Shown: piece by piece, positions 9,097 to 19,500 of the stretch
How the letters are laid out: every line of letters starts with the position of its first letter
Numbering within the stretch: position 1 is the first letter of the stretch
Source of the DNA: Lepas anatifera
Taxonomy: Eukaryota > Arthropoda > Thecostraca > Lepadidae
Direction of reading: 5' to 3'
Assembly (NCBI GenBank): GCA_034440635.1
Contig: JAOTON010001673.1
Span: forward strand, 435,001-499,000
Length of the DNA: 64,000 nt
Translations under genes and position numbers: made by a program
Notes under the pieces: generated by a model
Databases searched by the model: none
What the model saw: only the letters and a program-made list of their open reading frames with translations
Told to the model about the DNA's origin: nothing

Positions 9097-11376
9097 TTTT
9101 TTTTAACCCACTACCCATTTAAAAGGTAGGCAGGAGTTCCCTTCCGTACCCATGCGACCAAACTACACATTTTCCAGTTGTAAATTTGGGACATGTATGT
9201 TAATATCTTACTTGAAGTTCGCACCACTCCCCGCTCCATTTATTCTTTGCTTTACAAATGAAAACAAAAGTTGTTTACTGAGTATTTCCCCAAGCCTCTC
9301 CCGAAAAGAATAGTAGAACTAGTAACATTCGAGAGAAACTTGGGTACTCTAAAGTTGGTATTAGTGGATTAAAGTTTTTCAGGGTTAAATAAGAACCTCA
9401 TAAAAATAAGAAAAAGAAGAAAAAATTGGTCAGTCAATGGCTATGAGAAAACTAGGCAGCGAGATGAAAAAGAATCACAAAAAGAAAGTACTTGATAGCT
9501 TGATTTTTTTACCTGAATCCATTTACTATTGATTCCCCTCCTGGGATCGATACTGGTTCCTAAAATGTTCTCTGATAATTTTCTTTAATGTATATTTCTG
9601 CAATGGAACATCATCAAGATTTGGAAAAATCGGACATATTATCTGGTTCCACGCTTTTGGAGCTGAACATGATATTGAAAATGATCTGTAGTTCGTTGTT
9701 GCTAAAGGAACATGAAAATGTTGTACTAGGCGAATGGTAATGATTGGCATGAAAAAATTTTGATAGAATTATAATTTTCTGTTCAGTAATAATATCATTG
9801 AGTTTTAACAAGTTAAGTTCAACAAAAAGTCCATTTGTAGGATGGTAAAAAGGTGTCTTCATAATTATTCGAACTGCCCTTTTTTGAAGTTTCATTAGCT
9901 TATCTAAATGCGTTTGATAATTGCTTCCCCATACAACTGCGCTGTAATTGAAGTATGGTAGCACAAGAGTGTTATATAGACAGATAAGTTCTCGTGATTC
10001 TAAATAATATTTTGCTCTACTCATTATTCCCAGATTTCTACTGATCAGAGCTGCCATGTTGGCCACATGAGCATCCCATTTCAAATTATCATCTACCAGG
10101 ACACCTAAATACTTAACCACTTTTTCTTTTCCTATTTCGACACCATTCAGTTTTATTTTAATGTCAGTAAAGTCGCTTTTAGGATAAATTTGGTAGTTTC
10201 ATTTCTCAGCGTTAAGCGATAGACGGTTTGATTGAAACCACTGCGTTACTTTTGGTAGAAGTGTTTATTTTTTGTTGCAGAAGGTTTTGATTTTCCGCTG
10301 TTACTACAATGGCTGTATCGTCGGCAAAATGATAAAAGACGGCCTGTTCCGAAACACGGTATAAATCATTCACATATAGAATAAACAAAAGTGGGCCCAA
10401 TATCGAGCCCTGTGGTTCTCCCGTGGTGACTATTTTCCGATCTGAGAATATATCATTAAATTTAGTCAATGGACACCTATTTTTCAGGTATGAACACACG
10501 ATGTCATAAAGTTTTCCACGAACTCCAAGAAAGTGTAATTTTTCTAAGAGTATTCCGAAACTAACAGTATCAAACGCTTTTTTAGATCTAGAAAAATTCC
10601 GCAAGAAATCTCACCTCTTTCTAAACATTCCGTAACAGTGTCGTATAAATGGGCAATTGGCATGTAGGAGCTATGTAGCTTTCGAAACCCAAATTGTAAT
10701 TTGTAAAGAATGTTGTTTGCGTCTAAATATTCCACTATGTATTGATGCAATATCTTCTCCAGAATTTTAGAGAAGATTGGAAGTAAAGATATAGGTCGAT
10801 AATTGTTGAACCTATCCTTGTCTCCAGATTTATGAATCGGAATAATTACCGCAATCTTTAGCAAATCTGGAAATATTCCAGTTGATAAGCAGAGATTAAA
10901 GAAGTGTGCCAAGTTACTTAAACAACATTGGTATGTCGATTTTAAGATCCTAGAACTTATCCTATCTATTCCTCCTCCAACAGCATTTAAAGACTTTATT
11001 ATATTTTCGATTTGCTCATTATTTGTTAAGAGATTATTCCGAAATGCATCATATGTAGGTGGCTGCAAGTAGTCAACTGCACTTTTGTCCGAGGGAGGAA
11101 TCTTTTCCTCTAAAGTGGTTCCAACGGAGCTGAAGAAATCATTAAAACCATTTGCAATCTCCTCGTTATCTGTCAGTGTTCCTTGGCCAGTTTTGAATGT
11201 TACCGGATAGTCATTATTTTTATGTTTCTTATTAATTAGTCCATTTAGTAATTTCCATGTTTCTTTTCCATTTCCTTCATTTGCATCAAAAGAGTCTCTG
11301 CAATATTTTCTCTTTGCTTCTCTAGTGATTCCTGTCAGAACGTTACGGTATCTTTTATATGATTCTTCTAGTTATT
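9090..11376 (-). mobile_element. 5'-truncated LINE inserted in hAT copy 1 (element 9097-11369)
   Basis: Copy 2 of the host element preserves the empty site, in which AATCAGCTATT runs directly into GGGCACTAAACAAGC (near 26850). In copy 1 the two halves are separated by 2273 bp. The left edge is a poly-T run, the poly(A) tail of a minus-strand element, and the flanks are AGCTATT and AGTTATT, a probable 7-bp target duplication with one change. Next to the poly(A) is a 3' UTR of about 430 bp with an AATAAA. The 5' side stops inside the linker upstream of the RT domain, as expected from truncated target-primed reverse transcription. Confidence 0.88.
9526..11369 (-). pseudogene. LINE reverse transcriptase (CR1/jockey-like), frameshifted
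   Basis: The frame is open from the truncation point at 11369 through the linker (REAKRKYC, ETWKLLNGLIN) into the RT domain: YRPISLLPIFSKILEKIL, LQFGFR and GIFLDLKK. A one-base slip in a six-base T run (10578-10583 on the plus strand) breaks the frame at 'DLKK/AFDTV'. The next frame carries GEPQGSILGPLLFILYVNDL and the catalytic FADD. A further slip near 10260 and a nonsense codon separate it from the thumb and C-terminal part (VKYLGVLVDDNLKW, LPYFNYSAVVWGSNYQ). A last shift leads to a tail ending at 9526. No RNase H domain is seen. The RT core motifs survive but at least three frameshifts and one stop make it inactive. The CR1/jockey placement is by motif resemblance only. Confidence 0.88.
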
Positions 11377-12422
11377 GGGGCACCAAACAAGCTCGGAAGC
11401 ATTAGACTAACTCAGAGAGCATTATATAGGTTCAGGAGGCACAATTATTTGCTCAGTGGGGCACTCGATTGACTCAGGGGCACCAGATCAGCTTAGAGGG
11501 CAAGTAATCAGCTCAAGGGGCCAAGACCAGCTGAGAGGCCACGACATGAGCTCAAGGAGCACCAGATTGGCTTTACCCGTACGATTATTGGCGACAATGA
11601 GGCATTAGGTGGGCACATACTAGGTGCCCATACTCTTCCCGGGTGCTTGGAAAGGCGATAGAATGCCCTAGCTGACTGAGAAAGGTATTAAGTTGTCCAA
11701 CAATAGTTTCAATCGCTACATGAGGTCCAGTTACATCTAGGTTCAACGGCTAGGGCACTAACTTTCGAGCGGCACGGCCCAAATTGGGTACACCACCTGG
11801 TAATCAAAAGGGCACCCCGGCAGTGATGGGGGCACGTGCCTCCTGTGCCTTCCTGGCTGCACCCCTGGACAGTAGATCAACTCCGGGAGGCATTAAATAA
11901 GTTCGAGGGGCACTAAAACAGCTAATAGGGCACCGGGCAAGCTCGGAGGCATCAGACTAACTCAGAGAACATTATATAGATTCAGAAGGCACAATTATTT
12001 TCTCAGGGGGGCACCAGATTGACTACGAGGGCATCAGATCAGCTCAGAGGGCACATTATCAGCTCCAGGGTTCAGGACCAGCGCTCAGGGGGCACCAGAT
12101 GAGCTCAAGGGGCACCAGATTAGCTCTGCCCATACGATTATTGGCGACGATGAGGCATTATCTGGAAACGGATTACGTGCCTATACTCTTCCCGGGTGCT
12201 TGGAAAGGCGACAGAATGCCCTAACTGACCAAAAAGGCACTTAATTGTCAAACAATAGCTTAAATCACAAAATGCAGTCTAGTTCCATGTAGGCTCAACG
12301 ACGTAGGGTACTAAATTTCGAGCGGCGCGGCCTAAAGAGGGCACACAACCTGACAATCAAAAGGGCACCCCGGCACCGATGGGGGTCACGTGCCCCCTGT
12401 GCCCCCCCTGGCTGCGCCCCTG
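11377..12422. repeat. Higher-order repeat, two units, at right end of hAT copy 1
   Basis: Each unit of about 550 bp consists of AGCTCAGGGGCACCAG monomers followed by a unique block. The block begins TACGATTATTGGCGAC (11580 and 12133) and contains CTTCCCGGGTGCTTGGAAA, TTTCGAGCGGC and GGGCACGTGCC-like segments. It ends in CTGGCTGCRCCCCTGG, the element's own right terminus. The second unit supplies the real end at 12422. The first keeps an internal terminus-like sequence near 11854-11870. Copy 2 has four such units. Confidence 0.85.
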
Positions 12423-12430
12423 GGAGAGTG

Positions 12431-13467
12431 TTAGGATGGGTTGCGAATTTGAAGATTTGCACTGTCGCAATATGGCGACGGTGAAATGCGCGGTCGTTTG
12501 ACACAATGTTGGGGTAAGACGGGCAAAAAATAAAAAAGTGCCCGTCTTACCCCAGTGATTTATTAATTGAAACAAACGGTTCTTTGAGTATTTTTGAACA
12601 ACCAGAACGCTGGAATTTAGTTTTTCAAAGGTGTTGCAACGGGTGAGGGTACCCTGATCGATGCTTTTCATGTATGACGATGCAAGTGGCTTTGTCAAAT
12701 GAGGGATATATTGATGCTTGGATTGAAGTAGCAGCATAATGCGAACGTCTGAATAAATCCAAGCACTTTTTGTTACCGTGGCGCGGGAACTTAATTTTTT
12801 TGTCTCATGGCAGCATGCAAAAGCACCACTAGGACGTTGACCTCATGACCTTGAGGTTGTTAGCAACACCACAGCATGGAAAATCATTTAATCATGTATT
12901 TCCGTATCGCTTTGGTTTACCCTGTCCACTCAGTCTATATATCCCGATATATCTATATATCAGTGGAATATCCCCTAACTTGTCAAATGACTTCGGAACA
13001 ATTTCGTCCTGCCCGGTCACATTTCATCCTGCTCTATGAATTCCCACCCCGGTTCTGAGCCTGTGGCAGCCTCTGTCACCAGTTCAAATCTCACCTGTTG
13101 CATTGTCATCCCGTATCTAATGACTTGGGAATCAATCGCAATAACTCAGTAGCAAATAATCAAATGAATCACAGCAATCAATCCAAACTATTGCAGTCAG
13201 GATAGCATAAATTATTACCTAGCTATCACATACCGTTCGTGAGGCTGCAGGCAGTAAGGTAAAGTTGGGAAACTCGCTATCTGCGCAGCTATCCCGATTA
13301 CAACGCCCGGCCGATTCCCTGAGGAAGCAATACATAGCTTATGCCACTCACCATACCACCATTTAATGTCAGGTTAAAACCAGAACAAATAGTTCCTCCC
13401 ACCCAGTCTAATAAGGTGTCCCTTCCGAGATTTTCTATGGAAATTCACTTTAGATGTCGGTTCCTTC
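12431..13467. other. Flank between hAT copy 1 and the pogo transposase
   Basis: Contains the GGGGTAAGACGGG palindrome (12511-12553). No further coding pattern can be supported. The last 50 bp before 13501 are strongly pyrimidine-rich and end in AG, so part of this stretch may be an intron or 5' UTR of the transposase gene. Confidence 0.5.
12511..12553. repeat. Palindrome of GGGGTAAGACGGGCA, possible pogo-element terminus
   Basis: GGGGTAAGACGGGCA at 12511-12525 is repeated in perfect inverted orientation at 12539-12553 across a 13-bp A/T loop. Similar motifs flank the transposase gene on the other side at 16070-16080 (inverted), 16090-16102 and about 16267 (inverted). This suggests they are terminal or subterminal repeats of the transposon that carries the gene. 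A TA target duplication, expected for pogo elements, could not be placed with confidence. Confidence 0.5.
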
Positions 13468-15521
13468 TTGTCCTTGCCAATCCTTTGCCCTGCTCCTAAG
13501 AAATATGGTACGATCCTACAAAAGGAAAACCACCAGGGGTCAGTGGTCAAGGAGATGATGCAGGCAGCCATCGAGGCCGTGGGGGCAGGATCGACTGTAA
13601 AAGCTGCTGCCCACCTTCACGGTGTGCCCCGAAGCACACTTCGGCGCCGCCTTACTGGACAATGTCCACTTAAAGCACCCCTCGGTCCCAGGAGAAGGAT
13701 GTTTTCTCCAGCGCAGGAGAGAGATCTCAAAGCTTATATTTTTGACATGGAGACGAAATTTTTCGGTCTAACACCCACTGATGTTCGGATGTTGGCCTAC
13801 CAGTATGCTGTGAAGAACGATATCACTCACACCTTCAAGGATGGTATGGCGGGCAGAGAATGGCTCAAGGGCTTCATGAAGCGCCATAGGGACATCTCCC
13901 TGCGAACACCCGAAGCAACTTCGGCAGCAAGGGCTCAAGGGTTCAATCGGCTTGTAGTATCGAAGTACTTCGACCTTTTGGAGGAGGCAAGTGAAAAGGT
14001 TAAAGGCCCACACGCCGTTTACAATGTGGACGAAACTGGAGTAACCACTGTGCAGGCCAAACCCAGCAAGGTCCTAGCGCAAAAAGGAAGAAAGCAAGCA
14101 GGCACACTCACGTCAGGAGGAAGGGGGGAACTCACCACAACTGTGGTATGTATGTCAGCTACGGGAAACTTTATCCCGCCAATGATGATTTTCCCTCGGG
14201 TGAAAACTAACAAAAACCTCGAGGACGGGGCCCCTCCTGGCACACTCTTCGGGTATCACTCAAGCGGATGGATGCAGACTGACCTCTTCACGGAGTGGTT
14301 TTTGCATTTCTTGCGTCATGCGAAACCATCCAAGGAGGATCCAGACCTCCTGTTACTAGATGGGCATCTCACACACACGAGGAATTTGGAGGTCATCGAT
14401 CTCGCCAGGAAAAACAATGTCACAATTCTTGTCATCCCTCCACACACCAGCCATCGCCTGCAACCGCTAGATGTCGGCTTTATGAAGCCCCTGAGTACCT
14501 TCTACACCCAGGCGACGGAGAAGTTCTTGCGGCAGAACCCGGGGCGGGTTGTGACTACCTACCAAATAGCCCGACTGTTCTGTGAGGCTTACCTCAGGGC
14601 CGCCACTCCATCGACGGCCATCAATGCCTTCAGGAAGTGCGGCGCCTACCCCGTGGATAGAGACGTGTTCAGCGACAAGGATTTCACGCCCTCTGACGCT
14701 ACAGACAGCCTGCTTCCAACTAACTCCACCTCTACACAGGACGAGCCGTCTGCTAACGAGTTGGCTCAACCTGCTCCCACGGAGGGCAGTCAAATGGCCA
14801 GCCAGGCATCGACTTCTGCAGGGGCTGGACTAGCCAGCCAGGAGCACCTACTGTTGACTGTGGCGGAGGGTGGACCGTTCATTCAGGAACCTCTTCCCTC
14901 GGCCTCCGCAGGGCGTGAACCAGCCAGCCACGCACCCCTGTCGTCGGCTTCTGCAGGGAGTGGAGCACCCATCCACGAGCCTCTGCTGTCGTCTTCTGCA
15001 CGCGGTGAAACAGCCATCCATGAGCCTCCGCAGTCGTCGTCTGCAGAGGTTGGAGCAGCCAGCCAGGGCCCCTGCCGTCCACTCCTGAGGTGGCGCGACC
15101 ATCTGATTCTGCAGATAACTCAACCAAGTACAGCCCAGCCGATATAATGCCTATCCCCAAAGCCGGCATGGGAAGCACATCCAGAAAGAAGCGGAAGTGC
15201 ACTGGACCATCCATAATCACCTGCTCACCATTCAAGCAGCAGCTTGAGAGCAGCATGGAACGCTCGACCAAGGTGAAGCGTAGTGGCACAAAAAGAGTTG
15301 AAAAATCTTCGAAAAAGGCCGGAGTGCGTCGTCGAACCCCTGCAGAGGAATCGGATAAGGACGACATGGTGCCGTGTTTGTACTGCGGCGAACCGCTCGG
15401 AAACTCGCGATCTGGTGAGGGCTGGGCATGCTGCTCAACTTGTAACAAATGGGCACATGACCTGTGCGCTGGTCTCGGAGACAACGGTGAGAGCTTTGAG
15501 TGTGAGTTTTGTGCATCTTAA
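13468..15521 (+). pseudogene. pogo/Tigger-type transposase with C-terminal PHD-like finger, one frameshift
   Basis: Counting from the TTG at 13468: a pipsqueak-type helix-turn-helix (about residues 35-65, VKAAAHLHGVPRSTLRRRL), a CENP-B-like second DNA-binding region (about 78-142), then a DDD catalytic core. Its aspartates are D188 (NVDETG), D298 (LLLLDGH) and D335 (RLQPLDVGFMKPL). The tail holds five 15-residue repeats. A one-base loss in the C run at 15069-15072 sends the frame to a stop at 15147. The other frame continues to 15521 with a Lys/Arg-rich segment and a cysteine/histidine finger (C-x2-C, C-x2-C, H-x2-C, C-x2-C) like PHD-type fingers seen in related elements. There is no ATG before codon 30. 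A polypyrimidine tract ending CTCCTAAG at 13500 could be a splice acceptor joining an unseen first exon. AATAAA follows at 15774. The core looks intact, so decay is recent. Confidence 0.9.
14818..15042 (+). repeat. 45-bp coding minisatellite in transposase tail
   Basis: Five units of exactly 45 bp encode 15-residue repeats such as AGREPASHAPLSSAS and AGSGAPIHEPLLSSS, with a sixth partial unit. The period is a multiple of three, so the protein stays in frame. The frameshift lies about 25 bp beyond the last full unit. Confidence 0.9.
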
Positions 15522-16287
15522 AAGGGGGCTTTGAGAATCATAATGTACGTGTTGTGCGTTTTGCCTAGCAATAACTACTTAATGAAGATGCGGAGAAAAC
15601 CTTTCCAAAGTGGTTTCGCCAGTTATCCAGGCAGCTGCTAAGAGTGGAACAGGTTGTGCTACTGGTGGCGCGAAAGCAAAGAGGAAGGACCTCAATTTTT
15701 CTTTTCGTTAGATGATTTGGAGCCCTGGCTGAGTGCCGGTCTTGAGTGTTCTTGCTTACTTGAGTTTTGCAATAATAAAACACATTCCGGTGTTAACCTG
15801 TTCTGTTCATTCAAGACATCAAGATCGGCTTCAAAGCACATTGTGAAATGACAACACACGGTAAAAGTTTAATTTTGTCCTCGTTTATAACTGACTGATA
15901 AATAGATATATTAAGATATTCATGACATCACAGGATCATGTGGCACACACTCAAAATAATTGTCGACACACTGTCTACTCTTCCTGCTTTTTATATTTTC
16001 TATTTGTTCCCAGAATTTATTTGCTTTTCTCGAAAAATGTTTGGTGCCCATCGTACCCATACGCATAAACCCGTCTTACCACAACCATTGGGGCAAGACG
16101 GGAATTTTACATCATCCTGCGGAAAAGTTTCCTGTTCCCATAAATGCGCACACTTACAAACATGCTTGGGAAATTGAGCACAGAAATATTGAAAGAAGCT
16201 TCAGACCAAGTTTGATTGAAACCACACTAAATGCTAGAAAGATATATAGCCTCAAACACAACTATGTCCGTCTTACCACCCTCTCCC
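15522..16287. other. 3' flank of the pogo transposase, with poly(A) signal and terminus-like motifs
   Basis: AATAAA occurs at 15774-15779, about 250 bp after the PHD-like stop codon, and fits a transcript end. CCCGTCTTACC at 16070 and GGGGCAAGACGGG at 16090 face each other, and CCGTCTTACCACC lies near 16269. These mirror the palindrome at 12511-12553. A candidate element spanning roughly 12510-16085 would be about 3.6 kb. No other gene is seen. Confidence 0.5.
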
Positions 16288-16734
16288 CTACAGACTTTTT
16301 ATACACGCCCGGACTTGAGATAGGAACTGACAAAATGTTGAGCTGAATACATCTGAATTTTGACACGCGGTTCGGAAAGAGTTCATAGCACCAGCCGCCC
16401 AACAGAATATACCGTTTTTTTTACCGTATCCACCCTGACGAAGGGAACGTAAAGCAATGTCCCGTTCATATTCCGGGTGGGTCGCGCGGGGACGTGAAGG
16501 AGGAATGCCCCGAGGAGGAGAGCGGAGTCCACCCTCCCGGTTAGAATTTTGTGAACAAAAAGTACATCGCACTGATACCTCCTGTTTGATGGGCTGGTAA
16601 TGTTGAAAGTCACCAAAAGGTCTGAGATAAGTAATTTTTTTGAACCCTTTCAAGTCTGCCAAGGTTTGTTTGGTCAGCACCCCCCCTTTCCAAATCACGC
16701 AACCGCATTCTAGAAAATACGGTTGCGAAAACAT
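16288..16734 (-). pseudogene. LINE ORF2 C-terminal relic
   Basis: The minus-strand frame opens with CGCVIWKGGVLTKQTLADLK, which matches the 'Y-CPVW-gglt--q---Le-iQkr' block after the RT domain of many LINEs. It continues through a region ending in a cysteine, arginine-rich LRSPPRGIPPSRPRA stretch and a C-terminal NSFRTACQNSDVFSSTFCQF segment. An overlapping frame (16383-16616) carries GTLLYVPFVRVDTVKK, matching the 5586-5862 relic, so at least one frameshift separates the parts. The RT catalytic core is absent. Confidence 0.55.
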
Positions 16735-16845
16735 GAAAATATGCTCTATAAAAATTCAAAGTGCGATCGTCAGTTTATCAGGATCCCGAACGTTTGCCCC
16801 CGCGTCCGATCTGCTTCCTCCGAGTGCTTAGCCGAGATCTCTTCT

Positions 16846-16970
16846 TACACACCACCACCTGGGGCTCCGATTGGACCCCCCACTACCTCGAAAACCGGAA
16901 GTGATACGTAAAACAATGGAAAGGGCGCTGGAAGTGCCCTGCTGTCTCTACTCTGGAGCCGAGTTTGAAC
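16846..16970. repeat. Left arm of a widely spaced inverted repeat (partner 21712-21850)
   Basis: ACACCACCACCTGGGG, CCGGAAGT, GGAAGTGCCCTGCTGTCT and GAGCCGAGTTTGAACC recur in the same order, reverse-complemented and diverged, at 21850 down to 21712. The arms are about 130 bp and lie 4.7 kb apart. They may be termini of one repeat family in opposite orientation, or two copies of one repeat. Confidence 0.55.
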
Positions 16971-17290
16971 CATATCCGGTGACCCGGGACGTCAAAGTAG
17001 TCCAAAATGGGTCAAATATAGACCCATTTAGAAAATCCCTAATAACTCGGGAACCATTCGACCCAGAGCAAAACAAAAGACATCAATGTGTTTTCGTCTT
17101 GACCAAAGAAATCAAATGATATGCGCTATGACCTTGTAAGGGTATATTATGATGTTTACCTTGGGTCAAGGTCAAATAGTTACGGATCATTCGAATCCTT
17201 GGGTCATGCTCATTACTGCATCACACATTCGTTCATGATTCCACGTTCAAATTTTCGATATCAGGTGCCCGCTCGGTTTTCGCCTCCGCA
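16955..17290. repeat. AGGTCA-family repeat fragment
   Basis: GAGTTTGAACCATATCCG, CCCATTTAGAAAATCCCT, ATAACTCGGGAACCATT, TGACCTTGTAAGGGTA and TTGGGTCAAGGTCAAA are shared in order with 22335-22640. The block is a fragment of the AGGTCA/TGACCT-rich family that also occurs at 20.4-21.5, 34.9-36.0, 38.6-38.9 and 58.8-60.0 kb. Confidence 0.65.
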
Positions 17291-18224
17291 AGCGTTCTAC
17301 TAGTAGGAACTAGATTAGCTCAGCTCCAGATTCCACCCATGTAAGGGAAGCCCGTACAGGAGCATGCACTAACTTTCTAAAGGCACTTAAATTTTATCTT
17401 AGATGTCTTACAGCTAAAAATTGTATAAAGTGGTTTAGCCTGGATAACGTTTCATATATATTCCTCGTCTCTTCTCGATGTTCTACAAGGAACTCGTCAC
17501 GAGCAAAAAAACAAACAAACAAAAAACACGCGCATACTCTTCTCGGGGTGGGTCGGTAAGAGTGCGCAAAAGAGGAGGCTGTAGTACGAATCGATGCCTC
17601 GCTGTGCGTTAGGTGCAAGGCTGTGCCGCGAAAAGTCGCCAAAATGGACGATGGTATGATTTTATATCGCCTAAAATGAACAATAATAACGTAGCAAGGC
17701 TTTATTTTCCACATATTTGAATTACGGCCCCTGTCCCGAGCGAAAATAAATTTCTCTATCTCTGAAGCGTGCCTACTCTTTCACGAAGGTCTACTGCGCC
17801 CTCTTGCCGGACGTTGAACTTTGGATTCTAAATGAACCCTTCATTGTGGGAGTTGCTCGTTCGGGTGGTGGGTCCAGGATCTCCGTGACAAGTCCCTTGA
17901 TGTCTTTAGTGAGACTCCGACTCCAACAGCCGTGCTGGGAACAACTTGGGTGAAATTTATAATAAAAAACATGTTACCTTGACAAGAACGTCCTCAAAAT
18001 ATTTTTAGCAGGCATTTATTGTGGTCCCAGGCCTGTAGCACAGTCCCGTGGTTGTTAAGTAACCAAAACAGCTGCTGCGTACTCATATCTCCTGCAAACT
18101 TTTGACCGCCCTTACCATTCCTGTAAAAACACACTGCTTTAGCGCTATTAAAAAAAATGCGGGAGAGCGAAACAGAAGAGGATTGAGATCAGTACGAGCA
18201 CACCGCTGGCGGATCCGGAATTAC
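17291..18224. other. No identifiable feature
   Basis: Unique-looking sequence with short open frames only. No motif is recognised. Confidence 0.45.
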
Positions 18225-18480
18225 CAGTCAGGGTGGGGGGGAGGAGGGGAACACCTGATCGGGGCCACATCTGGACCAAGGGAGGTGCCACTTTTGAACA
18301 GTAAACCCCATCAATTGGGCCCCAAATCCTACCGATAGGAGTGCCGATGCCCCCATACTGGGCGATGGGGATAGGATGTCAAATTGCAAGGGCTGCCGTG
18401 GCAATTTCAGGCGGCACTGAGGGTCGTTTAAAGGGAGGGAAGTGCTTCTCTTGCCCCCTGGCCCCGCCAATGGAGCACAG
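18225..18480 (-). mobile_element. Degraded copy of the 249-bp hAT MITE
   Basis: Read on the minus strand it follows the order of the MITE at 24071-24319: GGGGCCAGGGGGCAAGAG near the start, then CGACCCTCAG, GCCGCCTGAAATTGCC, CTATCGGTAGGATTTGG and a GTGGCACC block. Divergence is high and no clean ends or target duplication are visible. Confidence 0.5.
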
Positions 18481-18769
18481 CGGATGGGTTACTCGGCTTG
18501 TGGGAAACCACTTTGAGATCCCCCGGCCTCTATGCCACTAGAAAAGTGAAAAATATAGAGTATCAAAACAGCAAAAGGCACCCGTCAGCTCAACGTGGCT
18601 CTGTTTGATCTATGTATTGTCTTGAAAAGAAAGCTTGTCCTCCCAAAAACCAAAGGTGGGCATCAACGGAGGCACATCGCTCACCTGCGGGACAGCCTCT
18701 GGATAGCATCACCAGCACCAGTAGCACCGCATCGCACCACCCCCGCGCAGCTGCCATGTCTGGTCACCA

Positions 18770-19500
18770 GCCGTGACCTGTCCCCTCAACCAGCAGTCAC
18801 AGAGCTGTGACCTGTCCCTGCAGTCAGCAGTCACAGAGATGACGTCTGGTCACCAGCCGTGACCTTGTCCCCTCAGCCAGCAGTCACAGAGCTGTGACCT
18901 GTCCCTGCAGTCAGCAGTCACAGAGATGACGTCTGGTCACCAGCCGTGACCTGCCCCGCGGTGAGCAGTCAGAGCCGTGACCTGTCCCCTCGGTCAGTAG
19001 TCACAGAGCCGTGACATGTCTCCGCGGCGAGCAGTCACAGAGCCTTGGCCTGTCCCCGCGGCGAGCAGTCACAGAGCCTTGGCCTGTCCCCGCGGTCAGC
19101 AGTCACAGAGCCTTGGCCTGTCCCCGGGATCAGCAGTCACAGAGCTGGCGACCGCCCCTGACGTCTGGTCACCGCCGTGACTTGTCCCCGCGGCGAGCAG
19201 TCACAGAGCCGTGGCCTGTCCCCGCGGTCAGCAGTCACAGAGCCTTGGCCTGTCCCCGCGGTCAGCAGTCACAGAGCCTTGGCCTGTCCCCGGATCAGCA
19301 GTCACAGAGCTGGCACCGCCCCCTGACGTCTGGTCACCGCCGTGACTTGTCCCCGCGGCGAGCAGTCACAGAGCCTTGGCCTGTCCCCGCGGTCAGCAGT
19401 CACAGAGCCTTGGCCTGTCCCCGCGGTCAGCAGTCACAGAGCCTTGGCCTGTCCCCGGCGATCGGCAGTCACAGAGCTGGCGACCGCCCCCTGACGGGTT
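18770..19500. repeat. 34-bp minisatellite with higher-order pattern
   Basis: The unit is GCAGTCACAGAGCCTTGG followed by CCTGTCCCCGCGGYSA. Starts at 19031, 19065 and 19099 give a 34-bp period. Blocks with GACGTCTGGTCACC recur near 18841, 18926, 19158 and 19325, giving a higher-order arrangement. Because 34 is not a multiple of three, the open frame 19011-19514 cycles through three peptide versions of the same DNA. That argues against a real protein. Confidence 0.9.

Larger units (their letters stand above)
7047..12430. mobile_element. Satellite-carrying hAT-like element, copy 1 (element 7055-12422 plus 8-bp TSDs)
   Basis: The element begins CAGGGGCGCAGCCAG at 7055 and ends CTGGCTGCGCCCCTG at 12422, a perfect inverted repeat. 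It is flanked by an exact 8-bp direct repeat GGAGAGTG (7047-7054 and 12423-12430). CAGGG termini with 8-bp duplications are the hallmark of hAT transposons. No transposase is encoded. Order inside: about 660 bp of unique sequence, a degenerate AGCTCAGGGG array, a nested LINE (9097-11369), and two units of a roughly 550-bp higher-order repeat running to the right end. Copy 2 at 24328-28968 is nearly identical but has its own target duplication, so the two are independent insertions of one mobile family. Confidence 0.9.

Noticed and set aside
13374..15484. Several open frames on the minus strand and in other phases across the transposase
   Set aside because: They are shadows of the transposase gene, whose HTH and DDD motifs fix the real frame.
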